From assembly GCA_040285745.1 (NCBI GenBank), contig JAUFOR010000003.1:310001-374000 (forward strand): DNA of 64,000 nt, read 5' to 3'. The position numbers and the translations under genes were made by a program. The notes under the pieces were generated by a model. That model saw only the letters and a program-made list of their open reading frames with translations. It made no database searches and had not been told where the DNA came from. Source of the DNA: Barthelona sp. PCE (lineage: Eukaryota > Metamonada: BaSk clade). Positions within the stretch are counted from its first letter, which is position 1. Every line of letters begins with the position of its first letter. This document shows positions 1-9,793 of this stretch, in pieces.

Positions 1-759
1 AATGTGTAATACTGCTGCTAAAACAGCACTTGTAGTTCCTGGTAAACTGTTAACAATTGCTTTAGCCATACAAACAATAACTTTCTTAGCCTTAACACGA
101 TCTTCCTCTTTGAGTTGAACAGAGGGCCATTTTTTTTCAACAAGCCTCAGTTGACCATTATGATAACGTGATATATACTTATTAAAAAAATTCTGCAACT
201 TCACAATACGTTCTTCTTCTTCTTCATTCACTTCCTCCTTTGCTAAATTCTGGTCTTCACTTTCCTGCATATCTGGAAATGTACTTTTAAAACCAAATGG
301 ACGTAGCAAGCGTTGAATGTTGGTTATTGAATTCACAAACTGTGACACGATAGCATTACGTTCTGTAAACCGCAAAATGACATTATTACAAAGGTAGTAA
401 GTGCTAAATGAACGGATTGCAGTGAGTAATATCCATGACTTCTCAAAAAACTGAAATATGATGTCCTTCCTTTCCAGGATACTTAATTTTTTCTTTTCAA
501 GATCGTTCTCAAACTTTGCGAAGCTGCGTTCAAACCTTCTACAACTAGACATCATGAAATCATCTTCCCAAAAGGTTGCGGACGGAAACTTCTGGATACA
601 AAAGTGGATAGCTCCAATTAAAGAATGGAAAAGAGCTTCATCAATCGAACCCAGAGTATTTCCCTGTTCCTTCAGCCCACTTAAATGTGTTAAGAACTTG
701 TTGATGTCATCTTCCGAAGTGAAAACAAACGAGTTCACGTTATTCTCCAAATTATGCAT
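1..759 (-). CDS. Hypothetical protein, 3' part beyond window edge
   Basis: An uninterrupted minus-strand frame of 253 codons begins with ATG at 759 and runs off the left edge, so the C-terminus is missing. The protein is mostly helical and charged, with a short Glu-rich stretch near residue 190 and a more hydrophobic Ala/Val-rich end at the edge (KAIVNSLPGTTSAVLAAVL). I recognise no family. It is transcribed away from the gene at 1121, across a 361 bp spacer. Codon use and amino-acid composition look like real coding sequence, and no competing frame on either strand is as long. Confidence 0.75.
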   Translation of the reverse strand, partial: MHNLENNVNSFVFTSEDDINKFLTHLSGLKEQGNTLGSIDEALFHSLIGAIHFCIQKFPSATFWEDDFMMSSCRRFERSFAKFENDLEKKKLSILERKDIIFQFFEKSWILLTAIRSFSTYYLCNNVILRFTERNAIVSQFVNSITNIQRLLRPFGFKSTFPDMQESEDQNLAKEEVNEEEEERIVKLQNFFNKYISRYHNGQLRLVEKKWPSVQLKEEDRVKAKKVIVCMAKAIVNSLPGTTSAVLAAVLHI

Positions 760-1120
760 TGTATAAACTATATTATCGTTGAATCGCCCCAAAACAGAAT
801 TCCCCAATGTATTTGAAAATCAATCGTCGAAATGGAATTTCTGACGTAATTCAGCATTTATTACTTTTTGCAACATTGTGAATGGTCATACCTGGCACCA
901 CGATACATAATATTGGGCTATCATAGGAATTGAGTTTGAAACAGTAGGTTTTGATATTGAGAGAACTTCTTCTGCATCAGGGGATATTTAACCAATACCA
1001 CATCCACAAAACAGGCCAATACAACATACTAATCGTATACAATTTACCAACCATAAAATGACCCAATTCCACTTTTTAAACCTTCTTTCCCGTATTTGAT
1101 TAAATTTTTGCACATAAAAG
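760..1120. other. Divergent intergenic spacer
   Basis: This 361 bp AT-rich spacer separates two divergently transcribed genes. Apart from a run of pyrimidines shortly before the ATG at 1121 I see no RNA gene, repeat or conserved motif. It presumably holds both promoters. Confidence 0.5.
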
Positions 1121-1645
1121 ATGCCTACGAATGCAGATGGCCCAACTTTTATGAGAATTTTTGAGCAAGGAACGGATATTGATCTCATTCGCAATGTCCC
1201 TGATCAATATTTGTTCAAATTCCTTGTGCAGTTCTGCCAACCCCCTTTCTCGAAGGAAAAAACGTCTATCATTATACTTGAAATTCTGGGTTTAGAAATT
1301 CGTGCATCAACATCCAGTATAAAACGTTATATAAAGAATAACGGGCACTTTAGACAACCGGTTAAAAAGGGAACTAAGTCGGGAAACACCATTGAAGCAT
1401 CTATGAAATGTTTCAATCATTTTGCATATTTTTCATTTCGAATAAGGAGAGATTGGAGTGAAGGCGATCTATTGCTCCATGAATGGCAGAGCGAGTATCT
1501 AGAGTTTCTTGAAAATGGAATTCATGAAGCTGAAAATGAAGCTGAAAATGAAGCTGAGAATATTATGGATGAAGAAGAAATTTTAAACCCACCCAGCAGC
1601 GATCAGGAACAATATGCAGCAGAACCACCAATTTTAGGTATATAA
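1121..1645 (+). CDS. Hypothetical 174-aa acidic-tailed protein
   Basis: The frame opens with ATG after an AT-rich leader and encodes 174 residues. The first 130 residues are mixed helix and strand with basic clusters; the last 40 are acidic and contain a tandem repeat of the tetrapeptide EAEN (about residues 137-148). No signal peptide or membrane segment is visible. I do not recognise the family. A 17-bp inverted repeat starts 12 bp after the stop codon, so the gene could belong to a small hairpin-bordered insertion, although I see no transposase features. It is probably a real gene because no other frame competes and the composition is protein-like. Confidence 0.6.
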   Translation: MPTNADGPTFMRIFEQGTDIDLIRNVPDQYLFKFLVQFCQPPFSKEKTSIIILEILGLEIRASTSSIKRYIKNNGHFRQPVKKGTKSGNTIEASMKCFNHFAYFSFRIRRDWSEGDLLLHEWQSEYLEFLENGIHEAENEAENEAENIMDEEEILNPPSSDQEQYAAEPPILGI

Positions 1646-1657
1646 GGAATATTAGTC

Positions 1658-1730
1658 AGGAATACTGACAGTACGTCAAGTGAGTTTTGGTTATACATCA
1701 ACTTTCACTTATTGTACTGTCAGTATTCCT
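1658..1730. repeat. Perfect 17-bp inverted repeat (hairpin)
   Basis: The arms at 1658-1674 (AGGAATACTGACAGTAC) and 1714-1730 are perfect reverse complements. After a 3x3 internal loop the stem continues with six more pairs (1678-1683 with 1705-1710), leaving a 21-nt terminal loop. The transcript would fold into a long pre-miRNA-like hairpin; on DNA it could equally be a small palindromic element or a 3'-end structure for the gene ending at 1645. Confidence 0.8.
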
Positions 1731-2227
1731 CAATTTTTCCGTACCATATCAAAACAAATATGTTCTATTCTGTCTTTATTACAACATCTATTGTTCAAAA
1801 TAGGTGATTTACTGTGATTCCCAATAGTGAAAAAAAGGAAAAGAAAAATTTTTTTTTTAATAAAAGATAACCTGTTGATTTATGGTGCTTTTGACAATTC
1901 TTTGTGATCTTTTGAACCATAACTATAATATGCTTGGTTTTCAAGCAGCAAAAAATAGTTTGTTGATGGATTGACTGCACTAATCATGTATTTAACACCA
2001 TGGCCTAACCAAATTTCCGTTTAAGTTTAACCAGAATTTCCAGGATGAAAAAGTAATTTTTGTAATACACATAATGAAGTTTATGGAAAATATTTCTAGT
2101 TATAACTCTCAAAATCTCATAAAACATCCTTGTACCATTCAATTTTCGTTAGCAAAACTCGTTTTACTTTTTCTCCTCCTTTTCGACTTATCTTTATCGC
2201 TTACCCCTATAATTGTATCTACCAGAG
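1731..2227. other. Intergenic spacer
   Basis: About 500 bp of AT-rich DNA lie between the hairpin and the dehydrogenase gene. There are A/T homopolymer runs near 1830-1860. Short frames here (for example 1795-1980 minus, 2074-2262 plus) show no protein-like features I trust. The last 70 bp before the ATG are pyrimidine-rich, like other gene leaders in this window. Confidence 0.4.
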
Positions 2228-3229
2228 ATGTTGTTGTTTATTACCCGGAAAATGTTGCCTGAAGTTGCAAAAAACCATTTAGAACGACTTCAATCCTATA
2301 TTGACAATCAGAAACATGCTCAACAAGAAGAGTTAGAAGTTAAATTCTGGGAGCATGATCGCCCTATGGATATTGATGACCTTAAAGAGCATGCATCTGA
2401 AGCATCCATCCTTCTTTCTCAGCTAAGTGATCCAATCTCAAGAGATTTTATTGAAGGATGCCCACTCCTCAAACTTATATCGCAGTTTGCTGTTGGATAC
2501 AACAATATTGATGTCCAGGCATGCGTGGAAAACAAAATCTTAGTTACTCACACACCTGTGCTGAGTGATGCCTGTGCTGAACATGCAATTGGTCTTTTGC
2601 TTGCCACAAGCCGCCTCATCCTTAACGCACATGTCTTTATTGGCTCAAACAGATGGTTAAATTTCTCGCCAAATTTATTGTTAGGAAAACAGATAAAGGG
2701 TAGTGTTGTAGGAATATTCGGCGCAGGTAGGATTGGCACTGCTTGCATCAAGAGGTTGGTTCCATTTGAGCCTTCAAAGATTGTATATTGTGCTCAAGCT
2801 CCTAAATCTCATTTGGATGAAATTGGGTGTGAATTCAAAACTCTTGACGATTTGTTACCCATTGTAGATTTCCTAATTCTCACATGTCCATTGACTCCCA
2901 ATACAAAACACATCCTGAATGAAGATACTTTAACTCGAATCAAGAAAAATGCCTTAATCGTTAATATAGCCAGAGGACCTGTAATTGATGAAGGTGCACT
3001 TGTTCATGCACTTAAGAGTGGTCATTTATGGGGAGCCGGTCTTGATGTTTTTGAAACTGAGCCTGACGTTCATCCACACCTCTTAGAGTGTCAAAATGTT
3101 GTTTTTACACCTCATATAGCCAGTGCAACGATTGAAACGCGAAGTGATATGTTCGGTTTGTGTGTCACCGCAATCATAAACATGTTAGAAGGCGATGACA
3201 TAGATCACCTGATTCCTGAATGTAAATAA
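2228..3229 (+). CDS. D-2-hydroxyacid dehydrogenase (glyoxylate/hydroxypyruvate reductase type)
   Basis: This 333-residue NAD(P)-dependent dehydrogenase of the D-isomer-specific 2-hydroxyacid family would interconvert 2-oxoacids such as glyoxylate or hydroxypyruvate and their D-hydroxyacids. It begins with the usual LFITRKM strand; the longer open frame upstream lacks an ATG, so I take the ATG at 2228. The Rossmann motif GAGRIGT is near residue 165. The catalytic triad is visible as Arg249 (NIARGPV), Glu278 (ETEP) and His296 (TPHIAS). Length is normal for the family and there is no obvious targeting signal, so it is probably cytosolic. Exact substrate cannot be told from sequence. The stop codon is only 7 bp from the end of the convergent gene at 3237. 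Confidence 0.92.
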   Translation: MLLFITRKMLPEVAKNHLERLQSYIDNQKHAQQEELEVKFWEHDRPMDIDDLKEHASEASILLSQLSDPISRDFIEGCPLLKLISQFAVGYNNIDVQACVENKILVTHTPVLSDACAEHAIGLLLATSRLILNAHVFIGSNRWLNFSPNLLLGKQIKGSVVGIFGAGRIGTACIKRLVPFEPSKIVYCAQAPKSHLDEIGCEFKTLDDLLPIVDFLILTCPLTPNTKHILNEDTLTRIKKNALIVNIARGPVIDEGALVHALKSGHLWGAGLDVFETEPDVHPHLLECQNVVFTPHIASATIETRSDMFGLCVTAIINMLEGDDIDHLIPECK

Positions 3230-3236
3230 TCTGAAT

Positions 3237-5843
3237 TTATTGATATTCCGGTTCTTCTGAGAGTACAACAATGTATGGAATACCCCTGTACTGCACAGGT
3301 TGATGTTGTAACATTGACCAAGCTGATTCCTTACTGTCGTTCAGGAAATTGATAATTGTTCTCTTCTTCTCAATAAATGGTGCTGCACTGGTAACTCCTT
3401 CTTCCTCTAATGTGCGAATGCGCTTTGATATGAATCCATGAAGCTTCTTAGCCTTTTCTCTTCGACGAATATAACTAAAAACTTCTTCATACTTTGATAC
3501 ATAATCACTTAAAAGATCTGATTCTTTAGCGACTGCTTCTGCCTGAAGCTGTTCAGAGAGTTCCATCATTGCTGTTAGTCGCTCTACCCGCTCAACATAA
3601 GAGAGCTCGGCATCACTCCAAAGTTTGAAAAGTCTTGTATAAATGGGGCTAACGCTCTCAGCTAGCTCGCCAAACGTCACCTGATACTTCTCCTCAGCAT
3701 TTCTGTGCTCTCTGTTCTTTAAAAGTGTACGCTCCATATCGTCCAACTTACGGGCAGGCGCCTCATTAAGATTAACCTCTTCAACAATGAGCTTCGACCT
3801 TCTTTTGACAGCAGAAGGCGGCGGTGTGACAGAACGGGGTATAGGAGTGGGCTCAACTTGTACTTCAACATCATACTTTTCAACGTTAAGCGACTCTTCA
3901 AGCTCATTCAGACGCTCTTCCTTCAAATTGAGCTTGGCCTGGTGTGCCTTTACCTTTTCGATCTGCAGCTTTGCTACACGCTCAACCTCAGCAACACGTT
4001 CTCTCTCCTTCTCAAAGAAATCTTTTGCAGATATCAACTCTTTGTTCTGACGTTCTATGTTCTGCTTAGTTTGGTTAAGACTGGCACGCTGGGATTCGAA
4101 ACTCTTCTTCATTGTCTGGATTCTGGCCTCATCCTTTTGTAATTTGGCCTCAATGTCTGATTTCCGTTTCTCGAGATCAGCCTCACGCTGGTCCATCGCT
4201 CGCTTCCGGGAAAGTGCCTTCTCTTTCATGTTGCGGCGCATAGAACTCAATTCAGCCTTTTCTTTCTTCACCTCGCGATCCTTTTCAAGCAGTGTTTCAG
4301 CGAACTGTGCTGACAACTCCTCTTCCTTTGCCTTTACCGCGCTACGGACCTTCTCCTTCATCTCTCGGTCCTTTGCTGATCGTAATGACTCCATTTGTCG
4401 TTGATACTGACTCACCAGATCTTTCTGAACCTCCTTCTGCAAATCATCCTTCCTTCTTAAAAGTTGCTCTCTGTACTTTTCTTCGATTTCATCAGATAAC
4501 TCATCATAACATTCATCTCTAACCTCTCGGCGCATCTTCTCCAATATTCTCGCTTTTAGTTCTTGTGAAAATTCTGACCGAAGTTGCTCCTTTACCTCAT
4601 CACGTAACTGAGAACGGGTACTATCAAATTCATCAATCTTTGTTTGCTTAGATTCCAGCTCGATGGTTAACTCTTCAATAGTTTGATTATGTCCTTTAAG
4701 CTGTTCCTTCAGCTGCTTCAGCTCATCCTCTGCCTTTTTGTGTGATAAAACCGTTTCCTCAAGATCAGACTTGACAGCATCACGTTCATTCACAACTTCC
4801 ATAAGCTCTTGCGTCTTGTCTTCAACGTATTGCTCCAAATCACGACTCTTCATACGTAAAAAGTGTAGTTCTCCTTTCAAAGCAATATCTTCATTATTGG
4901 TATGATCAGCTGGACCATATTCCAGATCAAGCATCTCCTTTTCTAAGAAAGCTAACTCTTCCTCAGTTCCTTCAGCTGCTGGGATAAAGGGAGAGAAGCT
5001 GTACATCTCTTGAGTCAGTGGGATCGTTGGCTTCGCAAGAGGGGCTGACCTGACTGGGGTCTTAAAGTCGTCAGCTGCTTGTATGATGACTTGTGGTTTC
5101 GGTACCGGTTCTTCCTCGCTTGCTTCTTCTTCTTCTTCTTCTTCTTCTTCTTCGATTTCTGGAACCGTATTATCAGTATTATCAGGCACAATTTGTTCAA
5201 CATCTTCCTCAATTTTTTCCTCAACATTATCCTCTTCATGATCACAAACCTTAACAGACTCAGACTCACTTTCAACAACAACACCCTCGACTGCAACTCC
5301 AGAGATATCTTCCATTCCCTCCACATCGTCTCTGATATATTCAATAGGTTCATCTGTAGCAATAGCAGGATACTCTTCTTCACCATAGTTATACTCACTA
5401 AGTTCTTCACTTGAATCTTCCTCATTCTTATGCTCCAATGCCTTGTCAAGGTTGATTGAAGCAACAACTGGGGTTGGTTCATCATCTAACTTTGCCAAAG
5501 ATGGAGATTTCTGGAAAGTTTTTAAGGGTTTCTTCTCATCAACATGTTCGACCTGTAAGACCTGTTTTGGGCTCATGTGGAGATGGGGCAAGTCATTGGC
5601 CACCTCTAGCGAGTCTAATAATGTCTTTTCAATAAAAGGCTGAGTTTCTGGTGTTAAGCCAAGACTTGGATTGAACCCATCACGAGAAATACGTCTGTTG
5701 CGAAATATGTCGGGCGTTTTCATCGCCTCTGCGTCAATATGAATAAATCTCTGAATGCTTGCGCGTAATGATGCGAGTGAAGCTGGTTGTATGTTTTTGT
5801 TTAAAACAGGTGTGTGGATGTTATCGTTATGCTCCCCTGACAT
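3237..5843 (-). CDS. Large coiled-coil protein
   Basis: An 868-residue protein beginning MSGEHND (ATG at 5843; the eight extra upstream codons are not needed). The first 300 residues are low-complexity and acidic with a Glu run encoded by a CTT/GAA microsatellite. Residues from about 330 to 650 form a long charged coiled coil rich in Glu, Lys, Arg and Gln. The last 150 residues are compact and helical, with a SELSYVERVERL-like stretch and an RRREKAKKLHGFISKRIRTLEEEG segment. It resembles cytoskeletal or centrosomal scaffold proteins in composition, but I cannot assign a family; a PRC1/Ase1-like role was considered and not supported. It converges with the dehydrogenase gene across 7 bp. Confidence 0.85.
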   Translation of the reverse strand: MSGEHNDNIHTPVLNKNIQPASLASLRASIQRFIHIDAEAMKTPDIFRNRRISRDGFNPSLGLTPETQPFIEKTLLDSLEVANDLPHLHMSPKQVLQVEHVDEKKPLKTFQKSPSLAKLDDEPTPVVASINLDKALEHKNEEDSSEELSEYNYGEEEYPAIATDEPIEYIRDDVEGMEDISGVAVEGVVVESESESVKVCDHEEDNVEEKIEEDVEQIVPDNTDNTVPEIEEEEEEEEEEASEEEPVPKPQVIIQAADDFKTPVRSAPLAKPTIPLTQEMYSFSPFIPAAEGTEEELAFLEKEMLDLEYGPADHTNNEDIALKGELHFLRMKSRDLEQYVEDKTQELMEVVNERDAVKSDLEETVLSHKKAEDELKQLKEQLKGHNQTIEELTIELESKQTKIDEFDSTRSQLRDEVKEQLRSEFSQELKARILEKMRREVRDECYDELSDEIEEKYREQLLRRKDDLQKEVQKDLVSQYQRQMESLRSAKDREMKEKVRSAVKAKEEELSAQFAETLLEKDREVKKEKAELSSMRRNMKEKALSRKRAMDQREADLEKRKSDIEAKLQKDEARIQTMKKSFESQRASLNQTKQNIERQNKELISAKDFFEKERERVAEVERVAKLQIEKVKAHQAKLNLKEERLNELEESLNVEKYDVEVQVEPTPIPRSVTPPPSAVKRRSKLIVEEVNLNEAPARKLDDMERTLLKNREHRNAEEKYQVTFGELAESVSPIYTRLFKLWSDAELSYVERVERLTAMMELSEQLQAEAVAKESDLLSDYVSKYEEVFSYIRRREKAKKLHGFISKRIRTLEEEGVTSAAPFIEKKRTIINFLNDSKESAWSMLQHQPVQYRGIPYIVVLSEEPEYQ
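5123..5153. repeat. CTT trinucleotide microsatellite
   Basis: About ten uninterrupted CTT units inside the coiled-coil gene encode a Glu tract on the minus strand. Such tracts vary in length between strains by slippage. Confidence 0.9.
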
Positions 5844-6056
5844 TAAAATTAATATAAAATAGCACAAAAACTAGGTGCAATGGGTAGAAAAAAATAAAAC
5901 ACTTCATTACATCGTTAAAACAGCTTATATTGCAGTAAGTAGCGTACTGACAATGATGTTGGGGAACGCAACATATTTACTTAAAAAAACAGCCACTGAA
6001 AAAAGAGCTGGGGATTTTTACTATGAATATTCGTTTTGTGGTAAAAAAACAAATAA

Positions 6057-7235
6057 TTACAGATCACTGTATCCGGACTCGATGGCCTGCTCCTTTTCAA
6101 TATAAAGAATTTGATAAAGGAAAAAGATAAAAATAAAAAGTGAATACAGTAAAAATATGATACGTCTTTGAGCATAATAAGGGATAACAATTTCCTTGAA
6201 ACAACACATAGTAATGAGGAAACAACAAATAAAAAAAGTATTGATGAGGAATCTGGGAAAAGTGTTACTCCTTTCTACTGATAAGTTAATCATTCGAAGA
6301 TAAAGGAAATACAATAATAGAGTGAAAACCCACACTACTTTTGAAAATGCAGTGCTAAATATACTTAAATCATCATGATTATCTTCAAGTTGCATGAAAA
6401 TGAAGAAAAGGTTGTAAATACCAAAAATTATAACACAATACTTCTTTAAGCGCATTTTCTCAGCATCAGAGAACATATTACTTGTTCTAAAATCATATCC
6501 ACGTGACACAAATAAAAGATAACAAACAACAGAAACGAATGAGTTGAACAAAAGGAACAGTGCGACATAGTATAGTAGAGCAGAGTCATAACCGATTTCT
6601 TTCATGTACAAGCAATATAATAACATTGCAAAAAATGCAACTACTAATACAATAGAAGCAACTCTGAATAATTGCATAAGAAGTGTTCTAATTTTAGAAA
6701 ATTTCTCCCTTAGTAGAATGAACACATACATTGCAGCAAAGATTAAGAAAAATATAATGTCAAATTGATATATATAGAAATAAGTTCCCCCCAATGGTTG
6801 ATTCTTAACATAATACGATGATTCAGCAATGAAATCCACCATGGTCACCATGCTATCTGGGTTTCTGATTGTAACGAATACAAAAACATAATCACTTCTG
6901 TCCTTTGATATAAAATCATCCATATGGATCTCTAACAAACCAGTTGCGCCAAGATCCATCTGTTTGATTGCGTTTCCTTCAAGTGATTCGCATGTTATAT
7001 GTTCTGGCAGTGAACCTTGAATAAAATAAAGGTTGTTTTGGGTTGATGCTGTTAAAAGTCCATCTGTAGCAAGTAGAAATCGATTTTCAAACTTAGGAAG
7101 TGGTTCAAAACGAACTAAGAGGCTCTGTTTGCACGTATGCCCGAGTATAGATGCTTTAACATGCTTCTTTGATCTTAGTGCTGTTGAAAACATTAGCATG
7201 CTGCATAATATGAGTAAAACAAGCTTCTTCTGCAT
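6057..7235 (-). CDS. GOST-like seven-TM membrane protein with luminal domain
   Basis: A 392-residue protein with an N-terminal signal peptide (about residues 1-19), a roughly 150-residue luminal domain with two or three cysteines, and then seven hydrophobic segments (about 160-180, 190-215, 220-250, 270-290, 300-320, 330-355, 360-380). Topology matches the GOST family (GPR107/108, TMEM87, Wntless) of Golgi-localised seven-TM proteins with a GOLD-like luminal domain; a SRGY motif after the third segment fits the (K/R)GY motif of that family. A role in Golgi or endosome trafficking is inference from that resemblance. It is the first of three neighbouring genes encoding secretory-pathway proteins. 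Confidence 0.75.
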   Translation of the reverse strand: MQKKLVLLILCSMLMFSTALRSKKHVKASILGHTCKQSLLVRFEPLPKFENRFLLATDGLLTASTQNNLYFIQGSLPEHITCESLEGNAIKQMDLGATGLLEIHMDDFISKDRSDYVFVFVTIRNPDSMVTMVDFIAESSYYVKNQPLGGTYFYIYQFDIIFFLIFAAMYVFILLREKFSKIRTLLMQLFRVASIVLVVAFFAMLLYCLYMKEIGYDSALLYYVALFLLFNSFVSVVCYLLFVSRGYDFRTSNMFSDAEKMRLKKYCVIIFGIYNLFFIFMQLEDNHDDLSIFSTAFSKVVWVFTLLLYFLYLRMINLSVERSNTFPRFLINTFFICCFLITMCCFKEIVIPYYAQRRIIFLLYSLFIFIFFLYQILYIEKEQAIESGYSDL

Positions 7236-7515
7236 AGTTTTGGGATATTATTGAAAAATGAAGCCCGAAATATGTGAGGATGGGGAGAAATGTGATTCCA
7301 CTGTTTTCATAATAGTTCAACTCCATAGTGTGGTGAACATCGTTATTTCTGTGGTCTATATCTCTGTAGCAGTTAGTATCCTTACAAAACGATGAGAACA
7401 ATATTCTCACAAAAAACAATAAATACTTTATTTCATACATATTTACTCTCATTTTTGTGGTTCAAACATAGCAAATTTAGCATTTCTTATAGTAGTAGAC
7501 GTGAAATAAAACATT

Positions 7516-8757
7516 ATGAAAACTCAAAATAATTCGTATTCGCTTTTTTTCCCTATCCCGATGCGCTACATTGCTCTGGGGCTACTAATTGCGTTTTCGA
7601 CGGTTTTGGGCCGTGTTACGATGCAGGCACATTCATTTAACGATCTAAGAATAATTCCTTTCTTACTATCACAAAACGTTACGAAATTTAAGATAGACTT
7701 CTTCTACGCTCGCAAAACGTTCCTCCTGACACATGATGCACCACTATGGCGCCAGAATCTATTCCATTACAAAGATCTTCTTCTGTTTTTATCAAACCTT
7801 GAATATAGACCTATACTGGAATTCCAAATATGCGTAAAAACATACCCGTGGGTAAATTTATGCCAGGATACAGTGGGGCTGCAGCGTCTTTCAGATACTA
7901 TGAAAGAAGTGAAGGTGTTCGAAGCAAATTATCCAAATTATCATTTCACTCTTGATGGTGCAGCGACATCGCGGTGCCAGGGGTTCATTTTGCAACACCT
8001 TATTCACATACCGTCCGTATACATTCCAATGAAGCATGGAAATCCAAAAAATTTATCTTTCTCTCATACTGCACTTCGATATTGGCGTCTATGGAATCGA
8101 AAAGGTATAAAACACCACAGATCATTTGAATCAAGGGAATATGATGGATCTAATCTGTTTAAAACACTAAACTTTGGTCAAAAAGGCTTCCTGTACTACC
8201 TAAACGACTCAACAATCCAAAAATTATACTCACAGTTCAAAACTGCATATCTGTTTGAACCAGATGACTGCTCTACCCAACAGATCGTTGTTAAAAAGAT
8301 GGAAAGGCTTAATCAGTCGTATACAATTTCGAGCAATTTCTCACCAACGACATTTGACACCTGTAATAATGTAATACCGCCTATGGGTCATATTACGCGA
8401 TGTAGATTGCGAATTGGGAATTCTACATATGAGATTGACAAAATGGCAATTATTCGAAATATGGCAACCGGAAGAGGTAGAAAATTGTTACATGGGGATG
8501 TTCTTGGTTGCACATACGACAACGGTGGCATACAAATACACGTGTTGAATGCAAATAGGTATCACCACCAGGCGGCTAACGCTCTCAACGTTTATCCTTG
8601 CAATCAACGATCTGGTAAAACAAAAAACCATTACGTAATCCTCGATACATATCCACGCGTACTCCAAGAGCTGCATTCGAAACGAAAAGTGCGTATTACT
8701 CCATGCACATATCTGCAGTACGACATTTTCTACATTGAAATGGGTTTTATACATTAA
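7516..8757 (+). CDS. Signal-anchored GDPD/PLC-like phosphodiesterase
   Basis: The 413-residue protein has an N-terminal hydrophobic signal or anchor (about residues 14-32). After it comes a pattern typical of the glycerophosphodiester phosphodiesterase / PI-PLC-like TIM-barrel group: AHSFND (His39, Asn42, Asp43), KIDFF (Asp61) and THDAP (His73, Asp74), similar to fungal AIM6-type proteins. The rest carries many Asn-X-Ser/Thr sites and cysteines, which fits a secreted or luminal enzyme. The Glu of the classical GDPD metal site is replaced (Lys59 in K-I-D), so activity is uncertain. It converges with the propeller gene at 8771 with 13 bp between stop codons. Confidence 0.6.
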   Translation: MKTQNNSYSLFFPIPMRYIALGLLIAFSTVLGRVTMQAHSFNDLRIIPFLLSQNVTKFKIDFFYARKTFLLTHDAPLWRQNLFHYKDLLLFLSNLEYRPILEFQICVKTYPWVNLCQDTVGLQRLSDTMKEVKVFEANYPNYHFTLDGAATSRCQGFILQHLIHIPSVYIPMKHGNPKNLSFSHTALRYWRLWNRKGIKHHRSFESREYDGSNLFKTLNFGQKGFLYYLNDSTIQKLYSQFKTAYLFEPDDCSTQQIVVKKMERLNQSYTISSNFSPTTFDTCNNVIPPMGHITRCRLRIGNSTYEIDKMAIIRNMATGRGRKLLHGDVLGCTYDNGGIQIHVLNANRYHHQAANALNVYPCNQRSGKTKNHYVILDTYPRVLQELHSKRKVRITPCTYLQYDIFYIEMGFIH

Positions 8758-8770
8758 CCAATAAACTGCA

Positions 8771-9793
8771 CTACAGATGAATCTCCAGGAACTGTGGGAT
8801 GTAAAGTGAAGGGTTCGTCTTAATACGCTCCTCAAAATCAGAAACTACATTACAGTTGACAGTATAACTGAAGGGAGAAATCTCAGGATGGAACTTTATA
8901 GCGTAGCAGAACATTCCAAGACGACTCATTTCCTCATCAACTGCACATACACGACGTGGCTCTGACCACGAGATCAAGTCAGGTGACTCAATAGCAGTTA
9001 TAAATGGGGAACCAAATGCTTCAATGGAAAGAATTGAAAACGTTCCAGTATGATGATCTTTACGAATACTAAACTCGGAATACATACCCTCAAACAGAAC
9101 TTTGACACCGTCTATATTATTGGGAGTTGAGAATTCCAAGTTTTTGTTGAGAACCTGACAATGTGAAAAGGAATTATCACAAAGCATAACCGCAACATTT
9201 GTTGACTGATCAATAACTCCATACACCAGCGCAGTTGTATCTGATTGGCGATACACACACGCCCCCCATTGAATTCTATTGTGGAATGGTAAAGTAATAG
9301 CAACTTCATCATAAGAAAAATCGTTTATGTTAAGATCAAAAACAACATTACGAGCAAATCTAAATCCAAGAATAGACGAATGATCTATCTCCATAATCCA
9401 TCCCAAGACGTATTTGTTCACTGTATCAAATGATGCAACCCAGATCCACTGCTCATACGTCAAATCATTAGTTGTGAAATATGTCTTGTTACCAATAAGA
9501 TGTAACGTGTTATCTCTGACGATTCCGATGCTGTTTCGGGTCATACTGCTGAAAATACGTTCTTTTCCACTAAAATGTCCCCATACTGTATCACCATACA
9601 GCCATAAATAATTACCATTGCCCAGAGAATATGAACTGGCCACGTCTGCACCCATAAATCCATCATTAAATGCAATATTGAAGAACTTGTTCTGAATTTC
9701 TGAATTTCTAGCACAAACACCAGTATTGATCATGTCCATGGCGCCAATCGTTGCAAAAAGCGTGCTGAAAAGTAAAACAAACTGCAAAAACAT
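8771..9793 (-). CDS. Secreted five-bladed beta-propeller protein (DUF5005/DUF4185-like)
   Basis: This 340-residue protein has a signal peptide (residues 1-18). The mature part shows the start of a glycosidase-like five-bladed propeller: GADVASSYSL (Asp50), LWLYGDTVWG (Asp68) and MTRNSIGI, each followed by beta-rich blades. The pattern is like DUF5005/DUF4185 proteins and families related to GH43/GH32-type propellers. Whether it hydrolyses glycans is not shown, but a role at the cell surface or outside is likely. It shares a 43 bp intergenic region with the divergent giant kinase gene starting at 9837. Confidence 0.7.
   Translation of the reverse strand: MFLQFVLLFSTLFATIGAMDMINTGVCARNSEIQNKFFNIAFNDGFMGADVASSYSLGNGNYLWLYGDTVWGHFSGKERIFSSMTRNSIGIVRDNTLHLIGNKTYFTTNDLTYEQWIWVASFDTVNKYVLGWIMEIDHSSILGFRFARNVVFDLNINDFSYDEVAITLPFHNRIQWGACVYRQSDTTALVYGVIDQSTNVAVMLCDNSFSHCQVLNKNLEFSTPNNIDGVKVLFEGMYSEFSIRKDHHTGTFSILSIEAFGSPFITAIESPDLISWSEPRRVCAVDEEMSRLGMFCYAIKFHPEISPFSYTVNCNVVSDFEERIKTNPSLYIPQFLEIHL

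Noticed and set aside
2074-2262. Small plus-strand frame with a hydrophobic stretch
   Set aside because: It runs into the dehydrogenase gene in a different frame; the hydrophobic run comes from the pyrimidine-rich leader.
3237-5843. PRC1/Ase1 assignment for the coiled-coil protein
   Set aside because: An isolated L-W-S-D-A-E-L segment is suggestive, but the spectrin-like core and other motifs were not seen.
7156-7452. Minus-strand 98-codon frame
   Set aside because: It overlaps the start of the GOST-like gene in another frame and has no protein-like features.
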